Shown here in pieces: positions 34,445 through 43,020 of a stretch of 64,000 bases of DNA. Under the pieces are notes generated by a model, which was given only the letters and a program-made list of their open reading frames with translations, did no database searches and was not told the DNA's origin. Origin of the DNA: Streptomyces sp. NBC_00376 (lineage in GTDB: Bacteria > Actinomycetota > Actinomycetes > Streptomycetales > Streptomycetaceae); the NCBI RefSeq assembly GCF_036077095.1, contig NZ_CP107960.1:5642001-5706000 (forward strand), read 5' to 3'. Every line of letters starts with the position of its first letter. The first letter of the stretch is position 1. The position numbers and the translations under genes are program-made.

Positions 34445-34473
34445 TTGACACGGTTCCGGGGGAGGGCTAGACC
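34445..34473 (+). promoter_or_regulatory. Promoter of the iolC-mmsA operon
   Basis: A consensus -35 TTGACA (34445-34450) is separated by 17 bp from TAGACC (34468-34473), a plausible Streptomyces -10. The iolC start is about 39 bp downstream. Confidence 0.65.
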
Positions 34474-34511
34474 TGGGGAAGTCACCCCGGACGGCGGTCG
34501 AAGGGATGGTC

Positions 34512-35510
34512 ATGCCTGAGCGGTACGACGTCATCACCATGGGCCGCATCGGTGTGGATCTCTACCCCCTCCAGACCGGTCTGCCACTTGCCCGGGTCGA
34601 AACCTTCGGAAAGTTCCTCGGCGGTTCGCCGTCCAACGTGGCCGTCGCGGCGGCCCGGCTCGGCCGCCGGACGGCGGTGGTGACGCGTACCGGACGGGAC
34701 GCCTTCGGGGAGTATCTCCACCACCAGTTGCGGGAGTTCGGGGTGGACGACCGGTGGGTGACGGCCGTCGACGCGTATCCGACACCGGTCACCTTCTGCG
34801 AGATCTTCCCGCCCGACGACTTCCCCCTCTACTTCTACCGGCAGCCCAAGGCCCCCGACCTGGAGATCCGCACCCCGGAGCTGGACCTCGGAGCGATCCG
34901 GTCCGCCCGGGTCTTCTGGATGACCGGCACCGGGCTGTGCGCCGAACCGAGCCGCTCCGCGACCCTCGCCGCGCTGCGTGCCCGCGACCGCCGCGGCATC
35001 ACCGTCTTCGACCTCGACTGGCGCCCGATGTTCTGGGACACCACGGAGGAATCCGCGCCCGGCTCCACCCCCGCCGCCCGCTACCGCGAGGCGCTTGCCC
35101 TCGCCACCGTCGCCGTCGGCAACATCGACGAGTGCGAGATCGCGACCGGCGAGCGCGAACCGCGCGCGGCCGCCCGCGCGCTCATCCGCGCCGGCGTCGA
35201 ACTCGCCGTCGTCAAACAGGGACCCGAGGGCGTGCTCGCCGTCCACCGCGACGGCGCGGTGGCCGAAGTGCCGCCGCTGCCCGTCGACGTCGTCAACGGC
35301 CTCGGCGCCGGCGACGCCTTCGGCGGGGCGCTCTGCCACGGGCTCCTCGCGGGCTGGGAGACCGGGCGCATCATGCGGTACGCCAACGCCGCGGGGGCCA
35401 TCGTCGCCTCCCGGCTCGCCTGCTCGTCCGCCATGCCGTTCCCGTACGAAGTCGAAGCGGCCCTGACCGCAGGCGCCGTCACCTCCCGCCCCACCGGAGC
35501 GACCCCATGA
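34512..35510 (+). CDS. iolC: 5-Dehydro-2-deoxygluconokinase
   Basis: Predicted 332 aa. ATG 34512 is preferred over ATG 34506 because AAGGG sits six bases before it. PfkB/ribokinase family: GGSPSNVAVAAARLG near the N-terminus and the C-terminal signature VNGLGAGDAFGGALCHGLL with the catalytic Asp. It phosphorylates 5-dehydro-2-deoxygluconate at C6 using ATP. Start of a tightly packed operon in which every junction to iolD is an ATGA overlap. Confidence 0.93.
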   Translation: MPERYDVITMGRIGVDLYPLQTGLPLARVETFGKFLGGSPSNVAVAAARLGRRTAVVTRTGRDAFGEYLHHQLREFGVDDRWVTAVDAYPTPVTFCEIFPPDDFPLYFYRQPKAPDLEIRTPELDLGAIRSARVFWMTGTGLCAEPSRSATLAALRARDRRGITVFDLDWRPMFWDTTEESAPGSTPAARYREALALATVAVGNIDECEIATGEREPRAAARALIRAGVELAVVKQGPEGVLAVHRDGAVAEVPPLPVDVVNGLGAGDAFGGALCHGLLAGWETGRIMRYANAAGAIVASRLACSSAMPFPYEVEAALTAGAVTSRPTGATP

Positions 35511-36436
35511 CACCCCCGGCCTCCTCCGTCTCCGAACTCGTCCAGCTGCGCATGCGCCACCCCGAGGCCGTCGCCGAGGCCGCCGCCCGGCGCCGCAGAC
35601 GCCCCCTCGTCGGCCGGGGCGGCCGGCTGATGATCATCGCCGCGGACCATCCGGCCCGCGGCTCGCTCGCCGTCGGCGACCGCGCACTGGCCATGGCCAA
35701 CCGCTTCGAGCTGCTGGAACGGCTCCGCCTGGCCCTCTCCCGCCCCGGCGTCGACGGAGTGCTCGCCACCGCCGACATCATCGACGACCTGCTGCTGCTC
35801 GGCGCGCTGGAGAACAAGGTCGTCATCGGATCGATGAACCGCGGCGGACTCGCGGGCGCGGCCTTCGAACTCGACGACCGGTTCACCGGCCACCGCCCCG
35901 AGGACCTCGCCCGGCTCCGCTTTGACGCGGGCAAACTGCTGCTCCGGATCGACTACGACGACCCCGGCTCGCTCGACACCATGCACGCCACCGCCCGCGC
36001 CATCGACGCCATGGCCGCACACCGGCTGCCGGTCTTCGTCGAACCGTTCCTCTGCCGCCGCACCGACGGCCACGTCCGCAACGACCTCGGCGCGGAGGCG
36101 GTCACCACCTCGATCGCCATCGCCTCCGGGCTCGCCGGGACATCCGCGTACACCTGGCTCAAGGTCCCCGTCACCGAGAACCCCGACGACATGGCCCGGG
36201 TGATGGAGGCGTCGACGCTGCCCGCGGTGCTGCTGGGCGGGGAGGTGGGCGACGACCTGGACGGGGCGTTCGAGAAATGGCGCACGGCGCTTCGACTGCC
36301 CACCGTCCAGGGGCTGGTGGTGGGGCGTTCGCTGCTCTACCCGGCCGACGGAGAGGTGGCCGCGGCCGTGGACACGGCCGTCTCACTGCTGGAGCCGAGA
36401 GAAACGGGGCCGGGAGAGAGGAAGCCGAGGGCATGA
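35507..36436 (+). CDS. Cgl0159-family (beta/alpha)8 barrel protein, probable aldolase of inositol catabolism
   Basis: Predicted 309 aa, ATGA-coupled to iolC. The fold resembles class I aldolases (DeoC/LacD type): MIIAADHPARGSL near the start and SAYTWLKVPVTENPDDMARV with a lysine placed like a Schiff-base residue, then LLGGEVGDDLDGAFEKW and VQGLVVGRSLLYP (phosphate-binding-like loop). Actinobacterial inositol operons carry this family where other bacteria have iolJ. It probably cleaves 6-phospho-5-dehydro-2-deoxygluconate to dihydroxyacetone phosphate and malonate semialdehyde, the substrate of MmsA. That reaction is inferred from position. Confidence 0.85.
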   Translation: MTPPASSVSELVQLRMRHPEAVAEAAARRRRRPLVGRGGRLMIIAADHPARGSLAVGDRALAMANRFELLERLRLALSRPGVDGVLATADIIDDLLLLGALENKVVIGSMNRGGLAGAAFELDDRFTGHRPEDLARLRFDAGKLLLRIDYDDPGSLDTMHATARAIDAMAAHRLPVFVEPFLCRRTDGHVRNDLGAEAVTTSIAIASGLAGTSAYTWLKVPVTENPDDMARVMEASTLPAVLLGGEVGDDLDGAFEKWRTALRLPTVQGLVVGRSLLYPADGEVAAAVDTAVSLLEPRETGPGERKPRA

Positions 36437-37317
36437 CCACGACCGGCGACGGATCGCGCCACCACCTGAAGGCCGGGAGCACGGCGAGCGGCTCCTACGC
36501 CCTCGACATCGACCCGGAGCGGGCCGGCTGGGACCGCTCCAGCCTGCGGGTCCTCGAACTCGCACCGGGCGGAGTTCACACACTCGTCACCGGGGAGAGC
36601 GAGTGGATCGTTCTGCCGTTGACCGGTGGCTGTACGGTGCACGCCTCAGGTGAGATCTTTGAACTGCTGGGCCGGGAAAGCGTGTTCAGCGGGGTATCCG
36701 ACTTCGCGTACGTACCGCGTGAGGCCCGTGCACAGATCGCCTCCGGCGCTGGAGGCCGCTTCGCCCTGGCAGGAGCGAAGTGCGAGCGACGACTCCCCGC
36801 TCGCTACGGCCCCGCGCCGGAGGTACCCGTCGAGCTGCGCGGCTCCGGGAACTGCTCCCGACAGGTCAACAACTTCGCCGCCGCCGACACCTTCGAGTGC
36901 GACCGGCTGATCGCCGTCGAGGTGCTCACCCCCGGCGGCAACTGGTCGTCCTACCCACCCCACAAGCACGACGAGCACCGCCCCGGCGCCGAGTCCGTGC
37001 TGGAGGAGATCTACTACTTCGAGGTGGAGCACGGCGGCCTCGGCTACCACCGGGTCTCGCCCTCCCGCCCCGGCGGTACGGACGTCCTCGCCGAGGTCCG
37101 CAGCGGCGACGCGGTCCTGATCCCCGACGGCTGGCACGGCCCGTCCATCGCCTCCCCCGGCCGCACCCTCTACTACCTCAACGTGATGGCGGGCCCGGGG
37201 GAGCAGCGGGAGTGGCTGATCAGCGACCACCCGGACCACGGCTGGATCCGCGACACCTGGCCCACCCAGCAGGTGGACCCCAGACTCCCCTTCTACGGGA
37301 CGGAGCCGCGCCCATGA
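36433..37317 (+). CDS. iolB: 5-Deoxy-glucuronate isomerase
   Basis: Predicted 294 aa, coupled to the preceding and following genes. Double cupin (KduI/IolB): the metal site is seen in YPPHKHDEHRPG and EIYYFEVEHGG, with a matching GWHGPSIASPG histidine in the second barrel. It converts 5-deoxy-glucuronate, made by IolD, into 5-dehydro-2-deoxygluconate, the IolC substrate. Confidence 0.94.
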   Translation: MTTTGDGSRHHLKAGSTASGSYALDIDPERAGWDRSSLRVLELAPGGVHTLVTGESEWIVLPLTGGCTVHASGEIFELLGRESVFSGVSDFAYVPREARAQIASGAGGRFALAGAKCERRLPARYGPAPEVPVELRGSGNCSRQVNNFAAADTFECDRLIAVEVLTPGGNWSSYPPHKHDEHRPGAESVLEEIYYFEVEHGGLGYHRVSPSRPGGTDVLAEVRSGDAVLIPDGWHGPSIASPGRTLYYLNVMAGPGEQREWLISDHPDHGWIRDTWPTQQVDPRLPFYGTEPRP

Positions 37318-39200
37318 GCCGTACCACCCGCCGCCTCACCACCGCCCAGGCCCTGGTCGCCTTCCTGGCCCGCCAGTACACCGAGCGCGACGGCCGGCGA
37401 CAGCGCCTGATCAGCGCCACCTGGGGCATCTTCGGCCACGGCAACGTCGCCGGGATCGGCCAGGCGCTCGTCGAGTCGGGCCGCGCGATGCCCTACCTCC
37501 AGGGCCGCAACGAGCAGGCCATGGTGCACGCAGCCGTCGGCTACGCCCGCCAGTCGGGCCGGCTCTCCGCGCAAGCCGTCACCACCTCCATCGGTCCCGG
37601 CGCCACCAACCTCGTCACCGGCGCCGCCCTCGCCACAATCAACCGCCTCCCCGTCCTCCTGCTGCCCGGCGACACCTTCGCGACCCGGCCCGCCGACCCC
37701 GTGCTCCAGCAGCTCGAAGTCCCGTCCGCGGGCGACATCTCCGTCAACGACTGCCTGCGCCCCGTCTCCCGCTACTTCGACCGGATCACCCGCCCCGAGG
37801 CCCTGGTCCCGGCCGCCCTCCAGGCCATGCGCACCCTCGCCGACCCGGCGGAGACCGGCGCCGTGACGCTCGCGCTGCCGCAGGACGTGCAGGTGCAGGC
37901 GTACGACTGGCCGGCGGAGTTCTTCGCCGAGCGCGTCTGGTACGTACGCCGCCCAGCCCCCGATCCGTACGAACTCGACCGGGCGGTACGGGCGGTGCGC
38001 ACCGCCCGCAGGCCGCTGATCGTGGCGGGCGGCGGGGTCCACCACAGCGCCGCCGAGGAGACCCTCGCCGCGTTCGCCGCCGCCACCCGCATCCCGGTCG
38101 CCGCCACCCAGGCCGGCAAGGGCTCGCTGCGCCACGACCACCCCGCCGACGTCGGCGGCATCGGTCACACCGGAACCGCGACCGCCGACGAGCTGGCCCG
38201 CACCGCCGACCTGGTCATCGGCATCGGCACCCGCTACTCCGACTTCACCACCGCCTCCGGCACGCTCTTCGCCGACCCGGCGGTCCGCTTCCTCAACATC
38301 AACATCACCGGCTTCGACGCCCACAAGCTCGGCGCCCTCTCGCTCGTCGCCGACGCCCGCGCCGCCCTCGAAGCCCTCACCACCGCGCTCGCCGCCCGCA
38401 ACCACCGTGTCGGCCCCGCCTACGAGACGGAGTACACCGACGCCAAGGAGAAGTGGGAGCGGCGCGTCACCGCCGCGTTCACCGCCCCGGACCCGCACGC
38501 CCGGCCCACCCAGGCCCAGGTCCTCGGCCTCCTCGACGCCCTCGTCACCGAGGACGACATCCTGATCAACGCCGCCGGATCGCTCCCCGGCGACCTGCAC
38601 AAGCTCTGGCGGGCCCGCTCCCCGCAGCAGTACCACGTGGAGTACGGCTACTCCTGCATGGGCTACGAGATCCCGGCCGCGATCGGGGTGCAGCTCGCTG
38701 CTCCGGGCCGTCCCGTCTGGGCGCTGGTCGGCGACGGCACGTATCTGATGAATCCCACCGAGATCGTCACCGCCGTGCAGCAGGAACTCCCGGTGAAGCT
38801 GGTCGTCCTCCAGAACCACGGCTACGCGTCCATCGGCGGCCTGTCCGAGCAGGTCGGCGCCGAGCGCCTGGGCACGGCCTACCGGCTCCGGGCGGCGGAC
38901 GGCACGTTCACCGGCCCTCCGCTCCCCGTCGATCTAGCGGCCAACGCCGGCTCGCTGGGCATGCGGGTGCTGCGCGCCAAGACGGTGCGTGACCTGCGCG
39001 AAGCCCTCGCCGAGGCACGTGCCGCGGACCGTCCTACTTGTGTCTACGTCGAGACCGAAACGGCAGACACTGTGTCGGGCCCCCCTCCGGCACAGGCGTG
39101 GTGGGATGTTCCCGTAGCCGAGACGGCCACCCGGCCGCCGGCCGTGAAAGCCCGGGAAGTGTACGAACGTCACGTCGCCGACCGACGCCCCCACCTCTGA
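37314..39200 (+). CDS. iolD: 3D-(3,5/4)-trihydroxycyclohexane-1,2-dione hydrolase
   Basis: Predicted 628 aa thiamine-diphosphate enzyme. The N-terminal Pyr domain has WGIFGHGNVAGIGQAL and LQGRNEQAMVHAAVGYA with the catalytic Glu; the C-terminal PP domain has VGDGTYLMNP...LVVLQNHGY, the ThDP/Mg motif. It opens the cyclohexane ring of the diketone made by IolE, giving 5-deoxy-glucuronate. It ends 12 bp before the mmsA start. Confidence 0.95.
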   Translation: MSRTTRRLTTAQALVAFLARQYTERDGRRQRLISATWGIFGHGNVAGIGQALVESGRAMPYLQGRNEQAMVHAAVGYARQSGRLSAQAVTTSIGPGATNLVTGAALATINRLPVLLLPGDTFATRPADPVLQQLEVPSAGDISVNDCLRPVSRYFDRITRPEALVPAALQAMRTLADPAETGAVTLALPQDVQVQAYDWPAEFFAERVWYVRRPAPDPYELDRAVRAVRTARRPLIVAGGGVHHSAAEETLAAFAAATRIPVAATQAGKGSLRHDHPADVGGIGHTGTATADELARTADLVIGIGTRYSDFTTASGTLFADPAVRFLNINITGFDAHKLGALSLVADARAALEALTTALAARNHRVGPAYETEYTDAKEKWERRVTAAFTAPDPHARPTQAQVLGLLDALVTEDDILINAAGSLPGDLHKLWRARSPQQYHVEYGYSCMGYEIPAAIGVQLAAPGRPVWALVGDGTYLMNPTEIVTAVQQELPVKLVVLQNHGYASIGGLSEQVGAERLGTAYRLRAADGTFTGPPLPVDLAANAGSLGMRVLRAKTVRDLREALAEARAADRPTCVYVETETADTVSGPPPAQAWWDVPVAETATRPPAVKAREVYERHVADRRPHL

Positions 39201-39212
39201 AGGAGTTCTGTC

Positions 39213-40712
39213 ATGAAGACCGTCAACCACTGGATCGGTGGCAAGACCGTCGAGGGCGCTTCGGGCAACTACGGCCCGGTCACCGACCCGGCCACCGGCG
39301 CCGTCACCACCCAGGTCGCGCTCGCCTCCCTCGAAGAGGTCGACGCCGCGGTCGCCGCCGCCAAGGACGCCTACGCCACCTGGGGCACGTCCTCGCTGGC
39401 CGCCCGCACCGCGGTCCTGTTCCGCTACCGGGCGCTGCTCGACGCCCACCGCGACGACATCGCCGCGCTGATCACCGCCGAGCACGGCAAGGTGCACTCG
39501 GACGCGCTGGGCGAGGTCGCCCGCGGTCTGGAGATCGTCGAGCTGGCCTGCGGCATCACCACCCAGCTCAAGGGCGAGCTGTCCACCCAGGTCTCCAACC
39601 GGGTCGACGTCTCCTCGATCCGCCAGTCGCTCGGCGTCGTCGCGGGCATCACCCCGTTCAACTTCCCGGCCATGGTGCCGATGTGGATGTTCCCGCTGGC
39701 CATCGCCTGCGGCAACACCTTCGTCCTCAAGCCCAGCGAGAAGGACCCCTCGGCCGCCAACCTGCTGGCCGAGCTGGCCTCCGAGGCCGGTCTGCCGGAC
39801 GGTGTGCTGAACGTCCTGCACGGTGACAAGGTCGCCGTCGACGGGCTGCTGAACCACCCGGACGTCGCCGCGGTCTCCTTCGTGGGCTCCACCCCGATCG
39901 CCCGCCACATCCACGCCACCGCCTCCGCCAACGGCAAGCGCGTCCAGGCGCTCGGCGGTGCGAAGAACCACATGCTGGTGCTGCCGGACGCGGACCTCGA
40001 CGCTGCGGCCGACGCCGCCGTCTCCGCCGCGTACGGCTCCGCCGGTGAGCGCTGCATGGCGATCTCCGCGGTCGTCGCGGTCGGCTCCGTCGCCGACGAG
40101 CTCGTCGCGAAGATCAAGGAGCGCGCCGAGAAGATCAAGATCGGCCCCGGCAACGACCCGACGTCCGAGATGGGCCCGCTGATCACCGCCGCCCACCGCG
40201 ACAAGGTCGCCTCCTACGTCACGGGCGCCGCCGCCCAGGGCGCCGACGTCGTCCTGGACGGCACCGGCTTCACCGTCGAGGGCTTCGAGGACGGCCACTG
40301 GATCGGCCTCTCCCTCCTCGACAACGTGTCCACCGACTCGGACGCGTACAAGGACGAGATCTTCGGCCCGGTCCTGTGCGTCCTGCGCACCGAGACGTAC
40401 GAGGAGGGCGTCGCCCTCATGAACGCCTCGCCGTTCGGCAACGGCACCGCGATCTTCACCCGCGACGGCGGCGCCGCCCGCCGCTTCCAGCTGGAGATCG
40501 AGGCCGGCATGGTCGGCGTCAACGTGCCGATCCCGGTGCCGGTGGGCTACCACTCCTTCGGTGGCTGGAAGGACTCCCTCTTCGGCGACCACCACATCTA
40601 CGGCAACGACGGCGTGCACTTCTACACCCGCGGCAAGGTCGTCACCACCCGCTGGCCGGACCCGGCCGACGCCCCGGCCGGTGTGGACCTGGGCTTCCCC
40701 CGCAACCACTGA
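39213..40712 (+). CDS. mmsA: Methylmalonate-semialdehyde dehydrogenase (CoA-acylating)
   Basis: Predicted 499 aa, aldehyde dehydrogenase superfamily. GITPFNFPAMVPMWMFPLAI is the MmsA/IolA cofactor segment, GGAKNHMLVLPDADLD follows the catalytic-Glu position (MmsA lacks the general-base Glu of other ALDHs), and GSAGERCMAISAVV holds the catalytic Cys. It oxidises malonate semialdehyde to acetyl-CoA at the end of inositol breakdown and also methylmalonate semialdehyde from valine. Last gene before an 18-bp hairpin. Confidence 0.96.
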   Translation: MKTVNHWIGGKTVEGASGNYGPVTDPATGAVTTQVALASLEEVDAAVAAAKDAYATWGTSSLAARTAVLFRYRALLDAHRDDIAALITAEHGKVHSDALGEVARGLEIVELACGITTQLKGELSTQVSNRVDVSSIRQSLGVVAGITPFNFPAMVPMWMFPLAIACGNTFVLKPSEKDPSAANLLAELASEAGLPDGVLNVLHGDKVAVDGLLNHPDVAAVSFVGSTPIARHIHATASANGKRVQALGGAKNHMLVLPDADLDAAADAAVSAAYGSAGERCMAISAVVAVGSVADELVAKIKERAEKIKIGPGNDPTSEMGPLITAAHRDKVASYVTGAAAQGADVVLDGTGFTVEGFEDGHWIGLSLLDNVSTDSDAYKDEIFGPVLCVLRTETYEEGVALMNASPFGNGTAIFTRDGGAARRFQLEIEAGMVGVNVPIPVPVGYHSFGGWKDSLFGDHHIYGNDGVHFYTRGKVVTTRWPDPADAPAGVDLGFPRNH

Positions 40713-40728
40713 TCAACGGACCGGCCCC

Positions 40729-40769
40729 GACGGCCCGTACGGACGCACCCCGCGTCCGTACGGGCCGTC
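40729..40769. terminator. Perfect 18-bp hairpin between convergent genes
   Basis: Arms 40729-40746 and 40752-40769 (GACGGCCCGTACGGACGC and its complement) are perfect, loop ACCCC. It stands 17 bp after mmsA and 11 bp before the end of the leftward membrane-protein gene, so it can terminate both. Confidence 0.88.
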
Positions 40770-40779
40770 GCCGTATGTC

Positions 40780-41202
40780 TTACAGCCGCCGCAGCCCCGC
40801 GTACTGGAGCGCGGCCATCGCCCCCACCGTCAGGGCCTGGAACACGATCCAGATGTTGCCCGCACCCGTGGCGGTCAGCGTGTCCACGGCCACGGCCGCC
40901 ACGCCGGCCACCGCCCACGCAGTGTTCAGGGCGATGACGGCGGCGACCGCGCCACGGCCGATGTCCTCCCGGCGGGCGACGGTCAGCAGCCACAGGGCGT
41001 ACCCCGTGAGGAACACCCCCACCGGGTAGAGCACCGAGCGGTCCACGCCGAGGAACGAGTCCAGGACCGTGGCGAGCGCCAGATAGCCGATGCCGTTGGC
41101 GCCGGTGAGGACCACGTCCGCCAGCAGGGCGAACCGGAGCAGGCTGTCGGAACGGGCGGCGTCCGGAGCCGTGACCGTACCCGCGTCGTGGGACGACATC
41201 AT
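40780..41202 (-). CDS. Small four-helix membrane protein
   Basis: Predicted 140 aa, ATG at 41202 after GGAAG. About four transmembrane helices: ADVVLTGANGIGYLALATVL, VGVFLTGYALWLLTVA, AAVIALNTAWAVAGVAAVAV, and IWIVFQALTVGAMAALQYA. No catalytic motif. It resembles the small hydrophobic proteins of actinobacteria annotated as 'integral membrane protein'. A TTACCT palindrome about 95 bp upstream suggests that it is specifically regulated. Function unknown. Confidence 0.8.
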   Translation of the reverse strand: MMSSHDAGTVTAPDAARSDSLLRFALLADVVLTGANGIGYLALATVLDSFLGVDRSVLYPVGVFLTGYALWLLTVARREDIGRGAVAAVIALNTAWAVAGVAAVAVDTLTATGAGNIWIVFQALTVGAMAALQYAGLRRL

Positions 41203-41297
41203 GGGGTCTTCCTTCCGTTGTCGTGCGGTCGCGCGGGCGGCGAGCAGCCGCCGGCCGGCCCGTACGGGAACGGTAGGGGCGGGCGGGGGGCCGCTCA

Positions 41298-41314
41298 ATT
41301 ACCTCCCAGGTAAT
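41298..41314. promoter_or_regulatory. TTACCT inverted repeat, candidate operator
   Basis: ATTACCT CCC AGGTAAT is a perfect 7-bp inverted repeat with 3-bp centre, AT-rich against its surroundings, about 95 bp before the start of the small membrane protein gene. The regulator is not evident here. Confidence 0.5.
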
Positions 41315-41335
41315 CGCCGGAGCCCCGAAGAGACC

Positions 41336-41387
41336 CGAAAAGGGCCGGTGGGGGAGCCGTTCGCGGCTCCCCCACCGGCCCTTTTCG
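41336..41387 (-). terminator. 24-bp hairpin terminator with TTCG tetraloop
   Basis: Arms 41336-41359 and 41364-41387 pair perfectly over 24 bp around TTCG; the stem ends in AAAA/TTTT. It follows the stop of the leftward VC0807-type gene by 14 bp. It also shields the downstream membrane-protein promoter from read-through. Confidence 0.9.
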
Positions 41388-41401
41388 CCTGGCCCGGTCC
41401 G

Positions 41402-42130
41402 TCAGCGGGCGGTGTCCGCAGGCTTCCCGGCACCGGCCTCCTCGGCGATCATGCCCTGCATCGGGACCGCGCCCACCCGGCCCGAGACCATGAACGCGGA
41501 CACCATCGTCACCACCATGATCACCGTGCCGAGCCACACCATCGTCTCCACCGGCAGCGTGTAGGCACCCACGGCCCGCACCACGCACTCGCCCAGCAGC
41601 GCCGCACCCCACACCGCCGAGAACCGGATCTCCGCCCGCCGGAACGCCGCCGAGCCGGCCGCGAGCCGCTGCCAGGCGGCGTCCTTGGCCGCGTCGCCCT
41701 TCACCAGCACGGGCCGCAGTCCCGCGGTCATCATCGGCTGCCCCTTCAGCGCGGTCACCAGGATCATCAGCCCGATGATGCTGCTCACCCCGCTGTCCTT
41801 GGCGACCATGAGGCGCGGGTTCCCGACCATCAGACTGGTCAGCAGGCTCACCGCGTTGACCGTCACGATCAGCGCCGCCAGCCCGTTGAGCCGGCGCCTG
41901 CGCAGCACACTCCACCCGGTACGCACGGCCGGCAGCACACTGCTCCAGGCCAGCGCGGCGAAGGTGCTCAGACCCGCCGCCTTCAGCGCGTAGTACGAGG
42001 CGAGCGGCACCGCCACATCCACCAGCAGCGGCATCAGGCTGTCCAGCAGGGCATTGCGCGGCGTGTGCGGAGCGGTGGCGGCCGGGGCATCTGCGAGCGG
42101 GGCGGTGACGGTGGCGGACGGGCTGGTCAT
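41402..42130 (-). CDS. VC0807-family membrane protein
   Basis: Predicted 242 aa, ATG at 42130 after GAGGA. Residues about 1-25 are a cytoplasmic Ala/Thr-rich lead, then about six membrane helices: LMPLLVDVAVPLASYYALK, ALAWSSVLPAVRTGW, LAALIVTVNAVSLLTSLM, DSGVSSIIGLMILVTALKG and two near the C-terminus. The arrangement fits the VC0807 family of unknown function. Monocistronic with a strong terminator. Confidence 0.8.
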   Translation of the reverse strand: MTSPSATVTAPLADAPAATAPHTPRNALLDSLMPLLVDVAVPLASYYALKAAGLSTFAALAWSSVLPAVRTGWSVLRRRRLNGLAALIVTVNAVSLLTSLMVGNPRLMVAKDSGVSSIIGLMILVTALKGQPMMTAGLRPVLVKGDAAKDAAWQRLAAGSAAFRRAEIRFSAVWGAALLGECVVRAVGAYTLPVETMVWLGTVIMVVTMVSAFMVSGRVGAVPMQGMIAEEAGAGKPADTAR

Positions 42131-42355
42131 GAGGGGTTCCTCTCCCGCGTGTCGGCGGTGCCTTCCCGGCCCCGCTCTCGATACGTACAGACTGGCCGCC
42201 GGGGGCCGTTGCCCGGCAGAGCCGCGTGTACCGGGCTCCGTATGACGAATGTCAGTACCCGTCGGTGGCAGACCCGTCCACCATCTGCGGAGCCCTGGAT
42301 TCCGGTAGGTCGTAACCGTTCGCCGCGCCCGCCGGAGCGGTGTTCTGATGGGGCC

Positions 42356-42961
42356 ATGACCGCTTTGACCAGGCCGCAGTACGAGATCCGCGCCCAGCAC
42401 ACGGACACCACCGTCACCGTCTACCAGGCGTACTCGCCCCTCATCGGCGGTCCCGCCGTCCGTGACGGGCGCTTCCCCGAAGCCTGGAAGCGCGACCGCA
42501 TGACATGGATCAAGCCGAGCTTCCTGTGGATGATGTACCGCTGCGGCTGGGGGCTGAAGGAGGGTCAGGAGACCGTGCTGGCCGTCGAGATCACCCGTGA
42601 GGGCTTCGACTGGGCCCTGGAGCACGCAGAACTCTCCCACTACGTCAGGGGAGTCCACCCGGACCGCGTCACCTGGCAGCGCAATCTGCGCCGCGCCCCG
42701 GCCCGCGTCCAGTGGGACCCCGAGCGCGACCTGCACTTGAACCGGCTGCCGTACCGCTCCCTCCAGCTCGGGCTGTCCGGCGAGGCATCACGGCGGTACG
42801 CCGACGAGTGGACGGTGTCCATCCGCGACGTCACCCCGCTCGCCCGGCAGATCCATCAACTGGTCCGTGACGGAAGGCTCGACGAGGCGGCGGCGCTCCT
42901 GCCCCACGAGTCGCCGTACCCGCCGGGCGGCGTCCCGCTTCCGGCGCGGGCGGCGGCCTGA
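42356..42961 (+). CDS. DUF4291 domain protein
   Basis: Predicted 201 aa, ATG at 42356. Recognisable family stretches are IRAQHTDTTVTVYQAYSP, RMTWIKPSFLWMMYRCGWG and VQWDPERDLHLNRLPYRSLQ. DUF4291 proteins cover most of their length with this one domain and lack known catalytic residues; the fold has been linked, loosely, to RNA/ADP-ribose-type enzymes, which is not testable here. No signal peptide. Ends in a Pro-rich tail before a 14-bp hairpin. Confidence 0.88.
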   Translation: MTALTRPQYEIRAQHTDTTVTVYQAYSPLIGGPAVRDGRFPEAWKRDRMTWIKPSFLWMMYRCGWGLKEGQETVLAVEITREGFDWALEHAELSHYVRGVHPDRVTWQRNLRRAPARVQWDPERDLHLNRLPYRSLQLGLSGEASRRYADEWTVSIRDVTPLARQIHQLVRDGRLDEAAALLPHESPYPPGGVPLPARAAA

Positions 42962-42963
42962 CC

Positions 42964-43001
42964 CCGGAGCATGCGCGGCACGCGCTTCGCGCATGCTCCG
43001 G
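42964..43001. terminator. 14-bp hairpin between convergent genes
   Basis: CCGGAGCATGCGCG (42964-42977) pairs perfectly with 42988-43001, loop 10 nt. It lies between the end of the DUF4291 gene and the end (43021) of the leftward DUF3103 gene. Confidence 0.8.
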
Positions 43002-43020
43002 CTCGTCATGGCGCGAGTGG

